Of a stretch of DNA of 64,000 bases, positions 49,605-56,648 are shown piece by piece (position 1 is the stretch's first letter; every line of letters begins with the position of its first letter). Made by a program: the position numbers and the translations under genes. Source of the stretch: Bradyrhizobium cytisi (GTDB lineage Bacteria; Pseudomonadota; Alphaproteobacteria; Rhizobiales; Xanthobacteraceae); the NCBI RefSeq assembly GCF_008123515.1, contig NZ_VSSR01000043.1:1-64000 (forward strand), written 5' to 3'. The notes below the pieces were generated by a model. That model was not told the DNA's origin, did no database searches, and worked only from the letters and a program-made list of their open reading frames with translations.

Positions 49605-49634
49605 AAAACCCCGCCTTGGGGGGAGCGGGGTTTT
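49605..49634 (+). terminator. Terminator of HU gene
   Basis: AAAACCCCGC / GCGGGGTTTT, ten base pairs around a ten-base loop, ending in TTTT. It lies 73 bases beyond the HU stop. Confidence 0.85.
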
Positions 49635-49667
49635 CTGATGGGGGTGAAGCCTGGGGAAAGCTTCCTT

Positions 49668-49703
49668 TATGAGACGCGCCAGCACTATGAGACGCGCCAG
49701 CAC
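49668..49703. repeat. Perfect 18-base tandem duplication
   Basis: TATGAGACGCGCCAGCAC occurs twice without a gap, between the HU terminator and the candidate RNA. Third example in the window of a short exact tandem copy. Confidence 0.85.
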
Positions 49704-49778
49704 TGAAAAAGTTCATCGCGCAAAGAGAGATCGTGCTCGCCCGTCCCCGCAAGTCATCGTCCGATCTTCTCCAAGAAG

Positions 49779-49945
49779 AAAAACCCCGCGCTTGCGCACG
49801 GGGCTCTCTCGCTGACGGCGTTGGGATTTCAGCGCCTGGCCGTCAGCCATCTCAAACTCGAGATCGTGTTTCACTTAAGGTTGAAGATCCAAAAAGCAAC
49901 CGCGCCGCGGTGACGGACTATGTTCGTCCTTCGCGGCGCTGCCAT
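49779..49945 (-). ncRNA. Candidate structured RNA with three hairpins
   Basis: Gene-free interval that on the reverse strand carries three strong hairpins in succession. The first, 49902-49939, has GCGCCGCG / CGCGGCGC with an inner GGAC / GTCC stem and T5 at 49891-49895. The second, 49812-49846, is CTGACGGC / GCCGTCAG. The third, at about 49784-49803, is CCCCGTGCGC against GCGC-GGGG, followed by T5 at 49779-49783. No protein is apparent. A reverse-strand small RNA ending near 49779 (with an earlier possible end near 49891) is inferred; the 5' end is not known. Confidence 0.4.
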
Positions 49946-50046
49946 GTGACCGGGCGCTGAAATCGCTGGCGTCCATGGGTCTTCGGCGCGCCGAAAATGG
50001 TCAGCGCGACATGCCCGTGAAATTTTGCGCGAGGACTGGACTTTTT

Positions 50047-50061
50047 GTTCTCATTTTGTTC
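50047..50061. promoter_or_regulatory. LexA-type SOS box
   Basis: GTTC-TCATTTT-GTTC, the exact GTTC-N7-GTTC direct repeat that is the alphaproteobacterial LexA operator. It lies 30 bases ahead of the 44-residue gene's ATG, within an AT-rich stretch suited to a promoter. Confidence 0.65.
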
Positions 50062-50064
50062 TAG

Positions 50065-50091
50065 TGAGTCACCCGCTTTGGAGGTGACTCA
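50065..50091 (+). promoter_or_regulatory. Hairpin sequestering ribosome site and start
   Basis: TGAGTCACC (50065-50073) pairs with GGTGACTCA (50083-50091); the right arm overlaps the GGAGG ribosome site and the A of the ATG. Nine pairs with a nine-base loop. Folding would hide the start of the small gene. Confidence 0.6.
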
Positions 50092-50225
50092 TGACCGTCG
50101 AGAAACAGCGCGAAGTGATCCGGCTCTGGAACCAGCTCAGGAAGCTCGAGGGCCCGGCCGCGGAAGAGCTCCGCATCCAGATCCTGCAGTGCTTCTCGGA
50201 GAAGAGCAACAAGCGCGCGGCCTGA
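50091..50225 (+). CDS. 44-residue microprotein, probably SOS-regulated
   Basis: ATG at 50091 with GGAGG six bases ahead; stop at 50223-50225. The peptide is charged and helical: TVEKQREVIRLWNQLRKLEG, PAAEELRIQILQCFSEKSNK, ending RAA. It has an amphipathic Leu/Ile pattern that suggests a helical hairpin for protein binding, and one Cys. The LexA box 30 bases upstream suggests induction by DNA damage. No known family. Confidence 0.65.
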   Translation: MTVEKQREVIRLWNQLRKLEGPAAEELRIQILQCFSEKSNKRAA

Positions 50226-50299
50226 GCTTTCGCGCTGAAGGCGTGACGGCGCTTCGCTTCATCGATCGTTAGGAATCGCGTCGCGCCGATTTTTGCGAC

Positions 50300-50327
50300 T
50301 CCGATTCGTTCTTTGGGAACGAAATGG
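50300..50327. repeat. GTTC-N5-GAAC hairpin element, copy 1
   Basis: TCCGATTCGTTC-TTTGG-GAACGAAATGG. Contains a seven-base stem TTCGTTC / GAACGAA. Twenty-six of 28 bases match copy 2. Confidence 0.7.
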
Positions 50328-50468
50328 AGTCGTTTGCAGAACAAGCTGCGCGTCCGTGCCGCAAGAGCCGCCGTCGCGAGCGCCGTCCGCAACGGCGATG
50401 TGACCCGCGCATCGGTTGGCGCGACGCAAACTGATTGTTAGGAGTTGCCTGGTTCCGATTTCGTCGAT

Positions 50469-50496
50469 TCCGATTCGTTCTCCGGGAACGAAATGG
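50469..50496. repeat. GTTC-N5-GAAC hairpin element, copy 2
   Basis: TCCGATTCGTTC-TCCGG-GAACGAAATGG, 169 bases after copy 1; only loop bases differ. Lies about 100 bases before the GrlR-like gene. Confidence 0.7.
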
Positions 50497-50597
50497 CGGC
50501 GAAGCCCGAACAAAGCCGGTCACCGAAGGACGAGAGGCTGCCGGCTCGACGCTCCCCGCGCGCCGCGCTATCGTCGCAGGCCACGGTGGGCGCTGCC

Positions 50598-50948
50598 ATG
50601 AAGAACGGGCTCTACTCCATCCACATCCACATGCTCGACGGCGTGAAGGGCCGCGACAGCGGCGTATTGATCCTGCGCGATGGCGTGCTGCTCGGCGGCG
50701 GACCCTACTTCTGGTCGCGCGGCTCCTACACAGTCGGCAACGGCACCTGGAAGGGCGAGCTTGCCACCAACCAGCATTCGCCGTTCGCCGATCCGCTTGT
50801 CAGGCCGCTGTTCGCCGGCGCCGAGGCGACCAGCGGCTTCTCCGGCACATTCAGCGAGGAGGGGGCCGAAGTGTACGGCACCGTGCTGGTCGCGGGCCAT
50901 CGCAGCCTCGGCTTTCGCGCATCGCTGAAGTGGCTGGCCGAGGCCTGA
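50598..50948 (+). CDS. GrlR-like protein
   Basis: 116 residues, ATG at 50598. Pattern NGLYSIHIHMLDGVKGRDSG, VLILRDGVLLGGGPYFWSRG, SYTVGNGTWKGELATNQHSP and a C-terminal SGTFSEEGAEVYGTVLVAGH fits the GrlR family of beta-barrel proteins, named from a negative regulator of type III secretion in enteropathogens. In Rhizobiales such proteins occur without that locus, so the role here is unknown. No ribosome site of note. Confidence 0.75.
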   Translation: MKNGLYSIHIHMLDGVKGRDSGVLILRDGVLLGGGPYFWSRGSYTVGNGTWKGELATNQHSPFADPLVRPLFAGAEATSGFSGTFSEEGAEVYGTVLVAGHRSLGFRASLKWLAEA

Positions 50949-51087
50949 GACGCTCGGCTGTCTCCTAACGAAAGCTTGCAGCGATCGCGATAACCCTATT
51001 CGGTTAGGTTAAAAGCCCAATCGCGTTGCGCTTGCCGCGCCTTGGGATAGGAGTCCGGCAAAGACAACAAGAAACCGATTTTTGCCA

Positions 51088-51285
51088 ATGACCCCATTTC
51101 TAGAACCGTCATTTTATCAGGGCGACCGCCAGACCTATCGCCGTGTCGCTGTCGTCGGCACGCTGTTCTGTCTCGCCTTCGTGGTGATCAGCTTTTCGCT
51201 ACGGCCCGAGGTCGACGACACGCGCGTTGCGGTCAAGGCCGACCGGCTGGTGCGCACGGCAGGACAGCCGCCGCACGCGAACTAG
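51088..51285 (+). CDS. Single-pass membrane microprotein
   Basis: 65 residues from the ATG at 51088. A short N-terminal region (FLEPSFYQGDRQTYRRV) precedes one membrane helix (AVVGTLFCLAFVVISFSL) and a basic soluble tail (RPEVDDTRVAVKADRLVRTA). No function known. Convergent with the next microprotein, overlapping four bases. Confidence 0.65.
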   Translation: MTPFLEPSFYQGDRQTYRRVAVVGTLFCLAFVVISFSLRPEVDDTRVAVKADRLVRTAGQPPHAN

Positions 51286-51407
51286 CGCTTGCTGCCATAG
51301 ACCTCATCGTCGGCGGACTCCTGCCGGCATGCGGCGCCGCGGGTCGCAAGCGCCACGAACCCGGCATAGCCGGACAGGTTGAGCAATACTTCGAGCCAGG
51401 CAGGCAT
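51282..51407 (-). CDS. Small protein with hydrophobic N-terminus
   Basis: 41 residues, ATG at 51407 with GGAGAGG seven bases upstream. N-terminal MPAWLEVLLNLSGYAGFVAL is hydrophobic, followed by a short charged tail ending VYGSKR. The frame stays open far upstream, but the strong ribosome site marks the start. Similar short proteins occur widely in Bradyrhizobium; function unknown. Confidence 0.65.
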   Translation of the reverse strand: MPAWLEVLLNLSGYAGFVALATRGAACRQESADDEVYGSKR

Positions 51408-51798
51408 GATGCGCCTCTCCTTTTGCGGGAAGACTACCTCAACGTGTGCGCGGCGCGCTTGTTCCCGACTTCCGATTCCGCCGAAGGGCGAATCCTTGAG
51501 GAACTTGGCAATGGCGCGGGCGAGCTCGTCGTAATGTGCGCGTTGGATTTGGGAACAAGCCTGCGAATACGGGTCAGCAATGCAGATAAAAACCCCGCCA
51601 GCACCGCGGAGATGCTGACGGGGTCGTCGTGCTGTCGCCTCGACCCGGATGGCGGAGGCTTCCGCACTTGCAGGTCCAATCCGCGCGTCCCGAAATTGTT
51701 CCTCTTCACACGAGACTTTTCTGCGCGGCGCGGTTCCACCGAAGACGAACCATCCCCGATGGTCCGCGTTGTCTCCGCGAGATGCGAAGGAGGAGATC

Positions 51799-52086
51799 AT
51801 GAAGAAGACACTCGCAGTCCTCGCCACCGTCGCAGCCGTCGGCGTGACCGCTGTCGCGGCCCCTGCGCCTGCCGAGGCGCGCCACATTGGCCCGGGCCTG
51901 GCGTTCGGCTTGGCCGCCGGTGCGATCACCGCAGGCGCCATCGCCGCGTCGCATCCGTATGGCTATGACTATTACGGTCCGGGCTATGGCTACTATGGTG
52001 GCCCGGCCTACGTCTACGGCCCCGGCCCGTACGCCTATTATGGTGGACCGTACTACCGATACCACCGTTACTACCGTCACTGGTAA
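51799..52086 (+). CDS. Gly/Tyr-rich secreted protein
   Basis: 95 residues, ATG at 51799 (GGAGGAG upstream). Signal peptide KTLAVLATVAAVGVTAVAAP, then ARHIGPGLAFGLAAGAITAG and a repetitive tail of Tyr, Gly and Pro (YDYYGPGYGYYGGPAYVYGP). Rhizobiales encode many such exported YGG-rich proteins, perhaps envelope-associated. Own terminator at 52102-52130. Confidence 0.85.
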   Translation: MKKTLAVLATVAAVGVTAVAAPAPAEARHIGPGLAFGLAAGAITAGAIAASHPYGYDYYGPGYGYYGGPAYVYGPGPYAYYGGPYYRYHRYYRHW

Positions 52087-52101
52087 CGGCCGCAGAATCG
52101 A

Positions 52102-52130
52102 AAAGCCCGGAGCGGTGCTCCGGGCTTTTT
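52102..52130 (+). terminator. Terminator of Gly/Tyr-rich gene
   Basis: AAAGCCCGGAGC / GCTCCGGGCTTT with a three-base GGT loop and a T-run of five. Sixteen bases beyond the stop. Confidence 0.92.
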
Positions 52131-52174
52131 CGTAGGCGCAGGGTCTTGTTTCGTGTGCGTCCTTTCGCGACGTC

Positions 52175-52339
52175 TTACGGCCAGAGTGAGGGCCGTTCCA
52201 CCTTGCGGGCGTTCTCGAGCGTCGAGACGAAATACTCCTCGCGCTCGCGCTTGAATTTTTCCTGCGTGGCACGGAAAGCGGCGACACGGGCGGCGATCTC
52301 TTCGCGTTCGCGGATCTTGCGTTGTTCGTCTTCGGTCAT
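52175..52339 (-). CDS. Small helical hypothetical protein
   Basis: 54 residues, ATG at 52339 with GGGGGA seven bases upstream. Highly charged single helix: TEDEQRKIREREEIAARVAA, FRATQEKFKREREEYFVSTL and ending PSLWP. Probable coiled-coil. I recognise close relatives in Bradyrhizobium but no role. Upstream gap of 270 bases holds the promoter. Confidence 0.75.
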   Translation of the reverse strand: MTEDEQRKIREREEIAARVAAFRATQEKFKREREEYFVSTLENARKVERPSLWP

Positions 52340-52610
52340 GTCAAATCCCCCACTACACCTGAGTATATGTGCACTGCTGAACTCAAGCACTGCCGCCGCA
52401 ATCACGTTGAGTCGCGTCAACACATGCATTTGGCGCTTCTGATTGGGGCGTCAATGGGGAGGAGGCATTGCAGGATTGTGATAAGCGAAGGCCGGAAAAA
52501 ATTGCCGCCCTATCGCCGCCCGCGACTTGCGCGGCGGTGGATAACAGCGTCAACAATCTTGTCGCTTGCAGATGTTGCAGCTGGCGCGACGGCAAATCAG
52601 GAGGCGGCGA

Positions 52611-53372
52611 GTGATTGCATCGGACCTTCAGAGCGGTGTCGAACGGCTCGGCGACATGATCGCGAACGCTGGGATCATCGTGCCGTTCACCGGCGCCGGC
52701 ATCTCGACCGAATGCGGCATCCCCGACTTCCGTTCGCCGGGTGGAATTTGGACCCGCAACCGTCCGATCCCGTTCGACGAGTTTGTCGCCAGCCAGGAGG
52801 CGCGCGATGAATCCTGGCGCCGGCGTTTTGCGATGGAGGAGGTGTTCGCCGCAGCGAAACCCGGCCGCGGCCATCGCGCACTCGCCTCGCTGCATCGCGC
52901 CGGCAAGATTCCCGCGGTCATCACCCAGAACATCGACAATCTGCACCAGGCCTCGGGCTTCGCCGCCGATCGCGTGATTGAACTTCACGGCAATACCACT
53001 TACGCGCGCTGCATCGGATGTGGGCAGGACTATCAGCTCGATTGGGTGAAGCGCCGCTTCGACCAGGACGGCGCCGCGCCCAACTGCACCGCATGCGACG
53101 AGCCGGTCAAAACCGCAACGATCTCATTCGGTCAGGCCATGCCCGAGGATCAAATGCAGCGCGCGACCGAGCTGTCGCAGGCTTGCGATCTCTTTATCGC
53201 GATCGGTTCCTCGCTCGTGGTGTGGCCGGCGGCGGGCTTTCCGATGATGGCGAAGAACGCAGGTGCACGTTTGGTGATCATCAATCGCGAGCCGACCGAG
53301 CAGGACGACATTGCCGACCTCGTCATCCATCACGACATCGGCGAAGCACTCGGGCCCTTTGTCGGAAATTGA
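52611..53372 (+). CDS. Sir2-family NAD-dependent deacylase (sirtuin)
   Basis: 253 residues; GTG start at 52611 with GGAGG six bases upstream (the frame is open to 52566). Removes acyl groups from lysine using NAD. Motifs: VPFTGAGISTECGIPDFRSP (NAD site), VITQNIDNLHQ, the catalytic His in IELHGNTTYARC, four zinc cysteines (CIGCG and CTACDEP), and FIAIGSSLVVWPAAGFP. Complete domain, cytosolic. No operon partner. Confidence 0.95.
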   Translation: MIASDLQSGVERLGDMIANAGIIVPFTGAGISTECGIPDFRSPGGIWTRNRPIPFDEFVASQEARDESWRRRFAMEEVFAAAKPGRGHRALASLHRAGKIPAVITQNIDNLHQASGFAADRVIELHGNTTYARCIGCGQDYQLDWVKRRFDQDGAAPNCTACDEPVKTATISFGQAMPEDQMQRATELSQACDLFIAIGSSLVVWPAAGFPMMAKNAGARLVIINREPTEQDDIADLVIHHDIGEALGPFVGN

Positions 53373-53580
53373 GGCATCAATTTGATTCGCGCCTGTGCAA
53401 GCTGTTCATAGGTTCCGGCGAATCTCTTTTTTGTCTATGCCTCGCAACCGGGAGTGTTATCTTTTGATTCGAAAGATTCGCGTCGCGTCGATTGAGAAGA
53501 TTCTCTGAAGGTTCTCTAGAGACGCGTGATTCGACGCCGCCATTGAGGCGGGTTGCATGGCATGTGTGGGGTCCGGGGTT

Positions 53581-54213
53581 ATGGGGTCGTCGGACGGATT
53601 TGAGTCCAAGAAGCTGGGAGCTCCCGCGCCGGGCGAGCACGGCGCCGGTCGCGATAGCGCGCTCAGTCCCTTCACCGGGTTGGGTGAGAGCACCGCCAAC
53701 CTCGTCGAGGTCCATGGCGTCATCAAATGGTTCGACGCCTCAAAGGGCTACGGCTTCATCGTTCCCGACAATGGATGGCCCGACGTGCTCCTGCACGTGA
53801 CCGTGCTCAGGCGCGACGGCTTCCAGACCGCGTACGAGGGCGCCCGCATCGTCGTCGAGTGCATCCAGCGCGCCAAGGGCTATCAGGCCTTCCGCGTCGT
53901 CTCGATGGACGAGTCGACTGCCATCCACCCCGCGCAGATGCTGCCGCCGCGCACCCACGTCACGGTGACTGCGACCAGCGGACTCGAGCGGGCCCAGGTC
54001 AAATGGTTCAACCGGCTGCGCGGCTTCGGCTTCCTGACTTGCGGCGAGGGCACCCCCGACATTTTCGTGCACATGGAGACGCTGCGCCGCTTCGGCATGA
54101 CCGAGCTGAGGCCGGGCCAGTATGTGCTGGTCCGCTTTGGGCCGGGCTCCAAGGGCATGATGGCCGCCGAGATCCATCCCGAGACCGGATCGCCGGGCCT
54201 CCAGTCGCACTAG
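53581..54213 (+). CDS. Double cold-shock-domain protein
   Basis: 210 residues from the ATG at 53581 (frame opens at 53557). Two cold-shock domains: VHGVIKWFDASKGYGFIVPD with DVLLHVTVLRRDGF, and AQVKWFNRLRGFGFLTCGEG with DIFVHMETLRRFGM. The RNP1 motif KGYGFIV is nearly standard in the first; the second is RGFGFLT. A 30-residue Gly/Ser-rich leader and a linker (PAQMLPPRTHVTVTATSG) separate them. Binds single-stranded nucleic acid. Followed by a terminator-like hairpin at 54244. Confidence 0.93.
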   Translation: MGSSDGFESKKLGAPAPGEHGAGRDSALSPFTGLGESTANLVEVHGVIKWFDASKGYGFIVPDNGWPDVLLHVTVLRRDGFQTAYEGARIVVECIQRAKGYQAFRVVSMDESTAIHPAQMLPPRTHVTVTATSGLERAQVKWFNRLRGFGFLTCGEGTPDIFVHMETLRRFGMTELRPGQYVLVRFGPGSKGMMAAEIHPETGSPGLQSH

Positions 54214-54243
54214 CTGGCGGCTTCCCGTTTTCGTATTTGTGAG

Positions 54244-54284
54244 CAGAAGCGCGCGGCCCCCGGGTCGGGCGCTTCTGGCTTTTG
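54244..54284 (+). terminator. Terminator after cold-shock gene
   Basis: CAGAAGCGC / GCGCTTCTG, nine pairs around a GC-rich 16-base loop, followed by GC then TTTT. Confidence 0.6.
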
Positions 54285-54364
54285 TCATGATCGCCGCGTA
54301 AGGATGCCGCAGTTCCGCGCCGTCAGGCCCAATCCCTCGCCGTCAGCCCCATGAGTCCATTTCC

Positions 54365-54850
54365 ATGAGCTTTGATCGAAAGGCCGCCCGGTCCGTTGCC
54401 CGGGGCTGGCTTGCCGCCGTCCTCGTCGTTGCCGGCTTTGCCGTCGCAATCGGGTCCGTTCGCGCGGCCAGCTTCCAGCCGCTCGAGATCGTCACCAAGA
54501 ACGGCGTGCAGGTGTTCTCGGTGGAGATAGCGACCACGGACGAGGAGAAGCAGACCGGGCTGATGTACCGCAAGGAATTGGCGGACGGCAAAGGCATGCT
54601 GTTCGACTTCAACCCCGAGCAGGAAATCTCGATGTGGATGAAGAACACCTATGTCTCGCTCGACATGATCTTCATTCGTGCCGACGGCCGCATCCTGCGC
54701 ATTGCCGAGAATACCGAGCCGCTCTCGACCAGGATCATTTCGTCGAGAGGTCCCGCCCGGGCCGTCCTCGAGGTGGTGGCGGGAACAGCGCAGAAATACG
54801 GCATCCGTCCCGGCGATCGCGTCGGCCACCCCTTGTTCGGCAGCAAATAG
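54365..54850 (+). CDS. DUF192 family exported protein
   Basis: 161 residues. N-terminal signal or anchor (GWLAAVLVVAGFAVAIGSVR, about residues 14-33) and the DUF192 core: VEIATTDEEKQTGLMYRKEL, GMLFDFNPEQEISMWMKNTY and VSLDMIFIRADGRI, RAVLEVVAGTAQKYGIRPGD. Small beta-barrel family of unknown function, usually periplasmic. Single gene before tRNA-Pro. Confidence 0.92.
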   Translation: MSFDRKAARSVARGWLAAVLVVAGFAVAIGSVRAASFQPLEIVTKNGVQVFSVEIATTDEEKQTGLMYRKELADGKGMLFDFNPEQEISMWMKNTYVSLDMIFIRADGRILRIAENTEPLSTRIISSRGPARAVLEVVAGTAQKYGIRPGDRVGHPLFGSK

Positions 54851-54962
54851 ATCCGCAAATTGAGCAAAGGGGCGCGGTTTCGGCGGTTTGGGACGCTTGC
54901 TGGCGCTTCGGAAGCTTGCTGGCGCTTGGGGAAGCGTGTATCGACGGGGCTCGCCGGACATT

Positions 54963-55039
54963 CGGGGTATAGCGCAGCCTGGTAGCGCGGCAGTTTTGGG
55001 TACTGCAGGTCGTTGGTTCGAATCCAGCTGCCCCGACCA
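54963..55039 (+). tRNA. tRNA-Pro (anticodon TGG)
   Basis: 77 bases including encoded CCA: acceptor CGGGGTA / TGCCCCG (one T-G pair), anticodon stem GGCAG / CTGCA with loop TTTGGGT giving anticodon TGG, and T arm TTGGTTCGAATCCAG. Discriminator A. No integrase or att duplication is visible beside it. Confidence 0.95.
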
Positions 55040-55253
55040 GTCCCGACGTTGAATTTCCTACACTTTTCCCAAGTGATTCTGACGTGATTCTGACACGCGG
55101 TTCGTGCCTCGTTCCGTCATCGCCGGCCTGCGGCGCAGCCGTTCCCGCTGACCAGTCCCGTCAACAGCGTCACCGTCCACCAACTCAGGAATACGATTCA
55201 CACCGCGACTGTGGGCGTAGCGTCTGGCGTGATCCCGTCGGACTCGTTCGGAC

Positions 55254-55475
55254 CTAGAACAGCAGCCAGTCCGCCAGGCGCCAGGCCAGCCAGCCCAGCG
55301 CGCAGATCCAGCCCACCATCGCGACCGTCGCAATCCCGAGCCCGCACAGTGCAAACAGCGACGTCCGGGGCTCTTCTGTCTCGGACAGTTTCTCGGTCGT
55401 ATCAACCTGGCTCACGGCATCCCCTTGGCCAACGGCCTGCTGTTCATTGGTCTCTGTTCGCTCGCGAAAATTCAC
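55254..55475 (-). CDS. Small C-tail membrane protein
   Basis: 73 residues, GTG start at 55475. A soluble charged N-terminal half (FRERTETNEQQAVGQGDAVS, TTEKLSETEEPRTSL) is followed by one or two membrane helices at the end (FALCGLGIATVAMVGWICAL / GWLAWRLADWLLF). Function unknown; the start codon is not well supported by a ribosome site. Confidence 0.55.
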   Translation of the reverse strand: MNFRERTETNEQQAVGQGDAVSQVDTTEKLSETEEPRTSLFALCGLGIATVAMVGWICALGWLAWRLADWLLF

Positions 55476-55879
55476 CGGCCGCGCTCCAACTCACACGGAC
55501 GTGAGGCGGGATAACTGTCCATTCATGGCGGGCGGGAGCCGATTGCGGGCTGATCGCGGGCCAACCGGACAGAGGGAAGAACCTGCAACTCGTGGCACGT
55601 CGATTGGTTGCTGCATGGGAAGCGGAGATAGGCGGCGCCGCCGCTTTTTTCACGCCTGCTGCGCCTGCTTCGCGGCGGGGCCAAAAGCGCGGTCGAGCGC
55701 GACGCAGAACGCATGGCGCTTGTTGTTCGAAGGCCGCCGTCTCTGCGCGATTTTTGCTGGAACTAATACAGCCTAGCCGGCGCAGAATTACCTGGGCTTT
55801 ATCGAACCTTTGGCCGTCGCCACGGACATATCAGAGTTGGGGATTTCAGCGCCCAATGCCTAACGGACGCCGCCGAGCG
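55476..55879. other. Intergenic stretch, no clear gene
   Basis: About 400 bases. Overlapping frames are open, but protein patterns are Arg/Ala low-complexity. A plus-strand frame beginning earlier (55592) covers it, yet only its C-terminal part looks protein-like (see 55880). Nothing else recognised. Confidence 0.45.
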
Positions 55880-56236
55880 ATGATATTCCGCTTGCGCGGC
55901 GTTGCGCTTTTGAGGGCTCAGCCCGAAGCGTACCAGCCCACCGGAAACGGGATCAGCGGCCAGACCCGACAATTGTCGTTGGCAGCCCTCGCCGACTTCT
56001 CGTGGGGCGGCCTGGCGATCGGTGTCGGGGGCGATAAAACCATCGTCAGATGCAAATGTGCAAACTGCAAATTCATGATCATCGACCTGCGCAGTCAGTC
56101 GTTTGAAAAAATGGAGCTTGAAAATCAACCGGACGCGCGCTTCGGAAACGGCGCACGCATTCTCAAATCGCGCATGCATCTTAGGAAAGATAGGCAGGCG
56201 TTTCAACCGGCAAGGCGGCGGTCTGCCGGCAAGTAA
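55880..56236 (+). CDS. Possible small Cys-containing protein
   Basis: 118 residues from an ATG at 55880. The middle (LADFSWGGLAIGVGGDKTIV, RCKCANCKFMIIDLRSQSFE) has a CxCxxC group that might bind metal, and the tail is basic. Codon use is less GC-biased than in neighbours. An antisense frame is also open here, so coding is uncertain. No family recognised. Confidence 0.3.
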   Translation: MIFRLRGVALLRAQPEAYQPTGNGISGQTRQLSLAALADFSWGGLAIGVGGDKTIVRCKCANCKFMIIDLRSQSFEKMELENQPDARFGNGARILKSRMHLRKDRQAFQPARRRSAGK

Positions 56237-56384
56237 GGTTGATCGGTTAGGTTAAGCACGGGCCGTCGTTGCGGCCGCTTTGACGACTGCTATCAAGCTG
56301 GTCCCGGCACGCGACGACGCCCCATCAGCGGTTCAGACGAGGTCACATTCGTCGCGGCGTTTCGTTTCGCGCGAGTTGTCCGCC

Positions 56385-56579
56385 ATGACTTTCGATCTCA
56401 CCTCCAAAACACCCCGCCAACGGTCGAGCTGGACCGAGATCTGGCACCTCTGGACCGTGATCGTGCCGCGCCGCTCGATCAACGGGCAGCTCGTCTATGG
56501 CAAGGTCTGGCGCCGTCACGACGGCCGCGACTGGATCTACAAGAAGTTCACCGAATACGACGGCGAGGCGGCGGCCTGA
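56385..56579 (+). CDS. Small conserved hypothetical protein (64 residues)
   Basis: ATG at 56385; the frame opens earlier with a TTG at 56280. Sequence SKTPRQRSSWTEIWHLWTVI, VPRRSINGQLVYGKVWRRHD, GRDWIYKKFTEYDGEAAA: Trp-rich and basic, compact and soluble. Similar peptides recur in Bradyrhizobium; no function known. Confidence 0.65.
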   Translation: MTFDLTSKTPRQRSSWTEIWHLWTVIVPRRSINGQLVYGKVWRRHDGRDWIYKKFTEYDGEAAA

Positions 56580-56612
56580 GGCTTCCGCCGCCGCGGGTCT
56601 CAGGCGGCCTTT

Positions 56613-56648
56613 TTCAAGCAGCCTTGGACGTTCAAGCAGCCTTGGACG
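56613..56648. repeat. Perfect 18-base tandem duplication at the opgC stop
   Basis: TTCAAGCAGCCTTGGACG twice in a row. On the reverse strand it encodes Ser-Lys-Ala-Ala-stop and again Thr-Ser-Lys-Ala-Ala-stop, so the true C-terminus of opgC has been copied together with its stop. Confidence 0.88.

Larger units (their letters stand above)
50226..50597. other. Intergenic stretch with a duplicated hairpin
   Basis: About 370 bases with no convincing gene. It contains two copies of a hairpin element (50300-50327 and 50469-50496) embedded in a longer, looser 75-base similarity that begins with GTTAGGA at 50268 and 50437. Confidence 0.55.

Noticed and set aside
50317..50341. GGAAC...CGTT as an EcfG (general stress) promoter
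   Set aside because: GGAAC and CGTT are about ten bases apart instead of 16-17.
50300..50496. GTTC-N5-GAAC hairpins as further SOS boxes
   Set aside because: The half-sites are inverted and five bases apart, not a direct repeat with seven bases, so they do not fit the alphaproteobacterial LexA site.
54963..55250. tRNA-Pro as an integration site for a genomic island
   Set aside because: No integrase and no duplicated 3' tRNA end were found downstream in the window.
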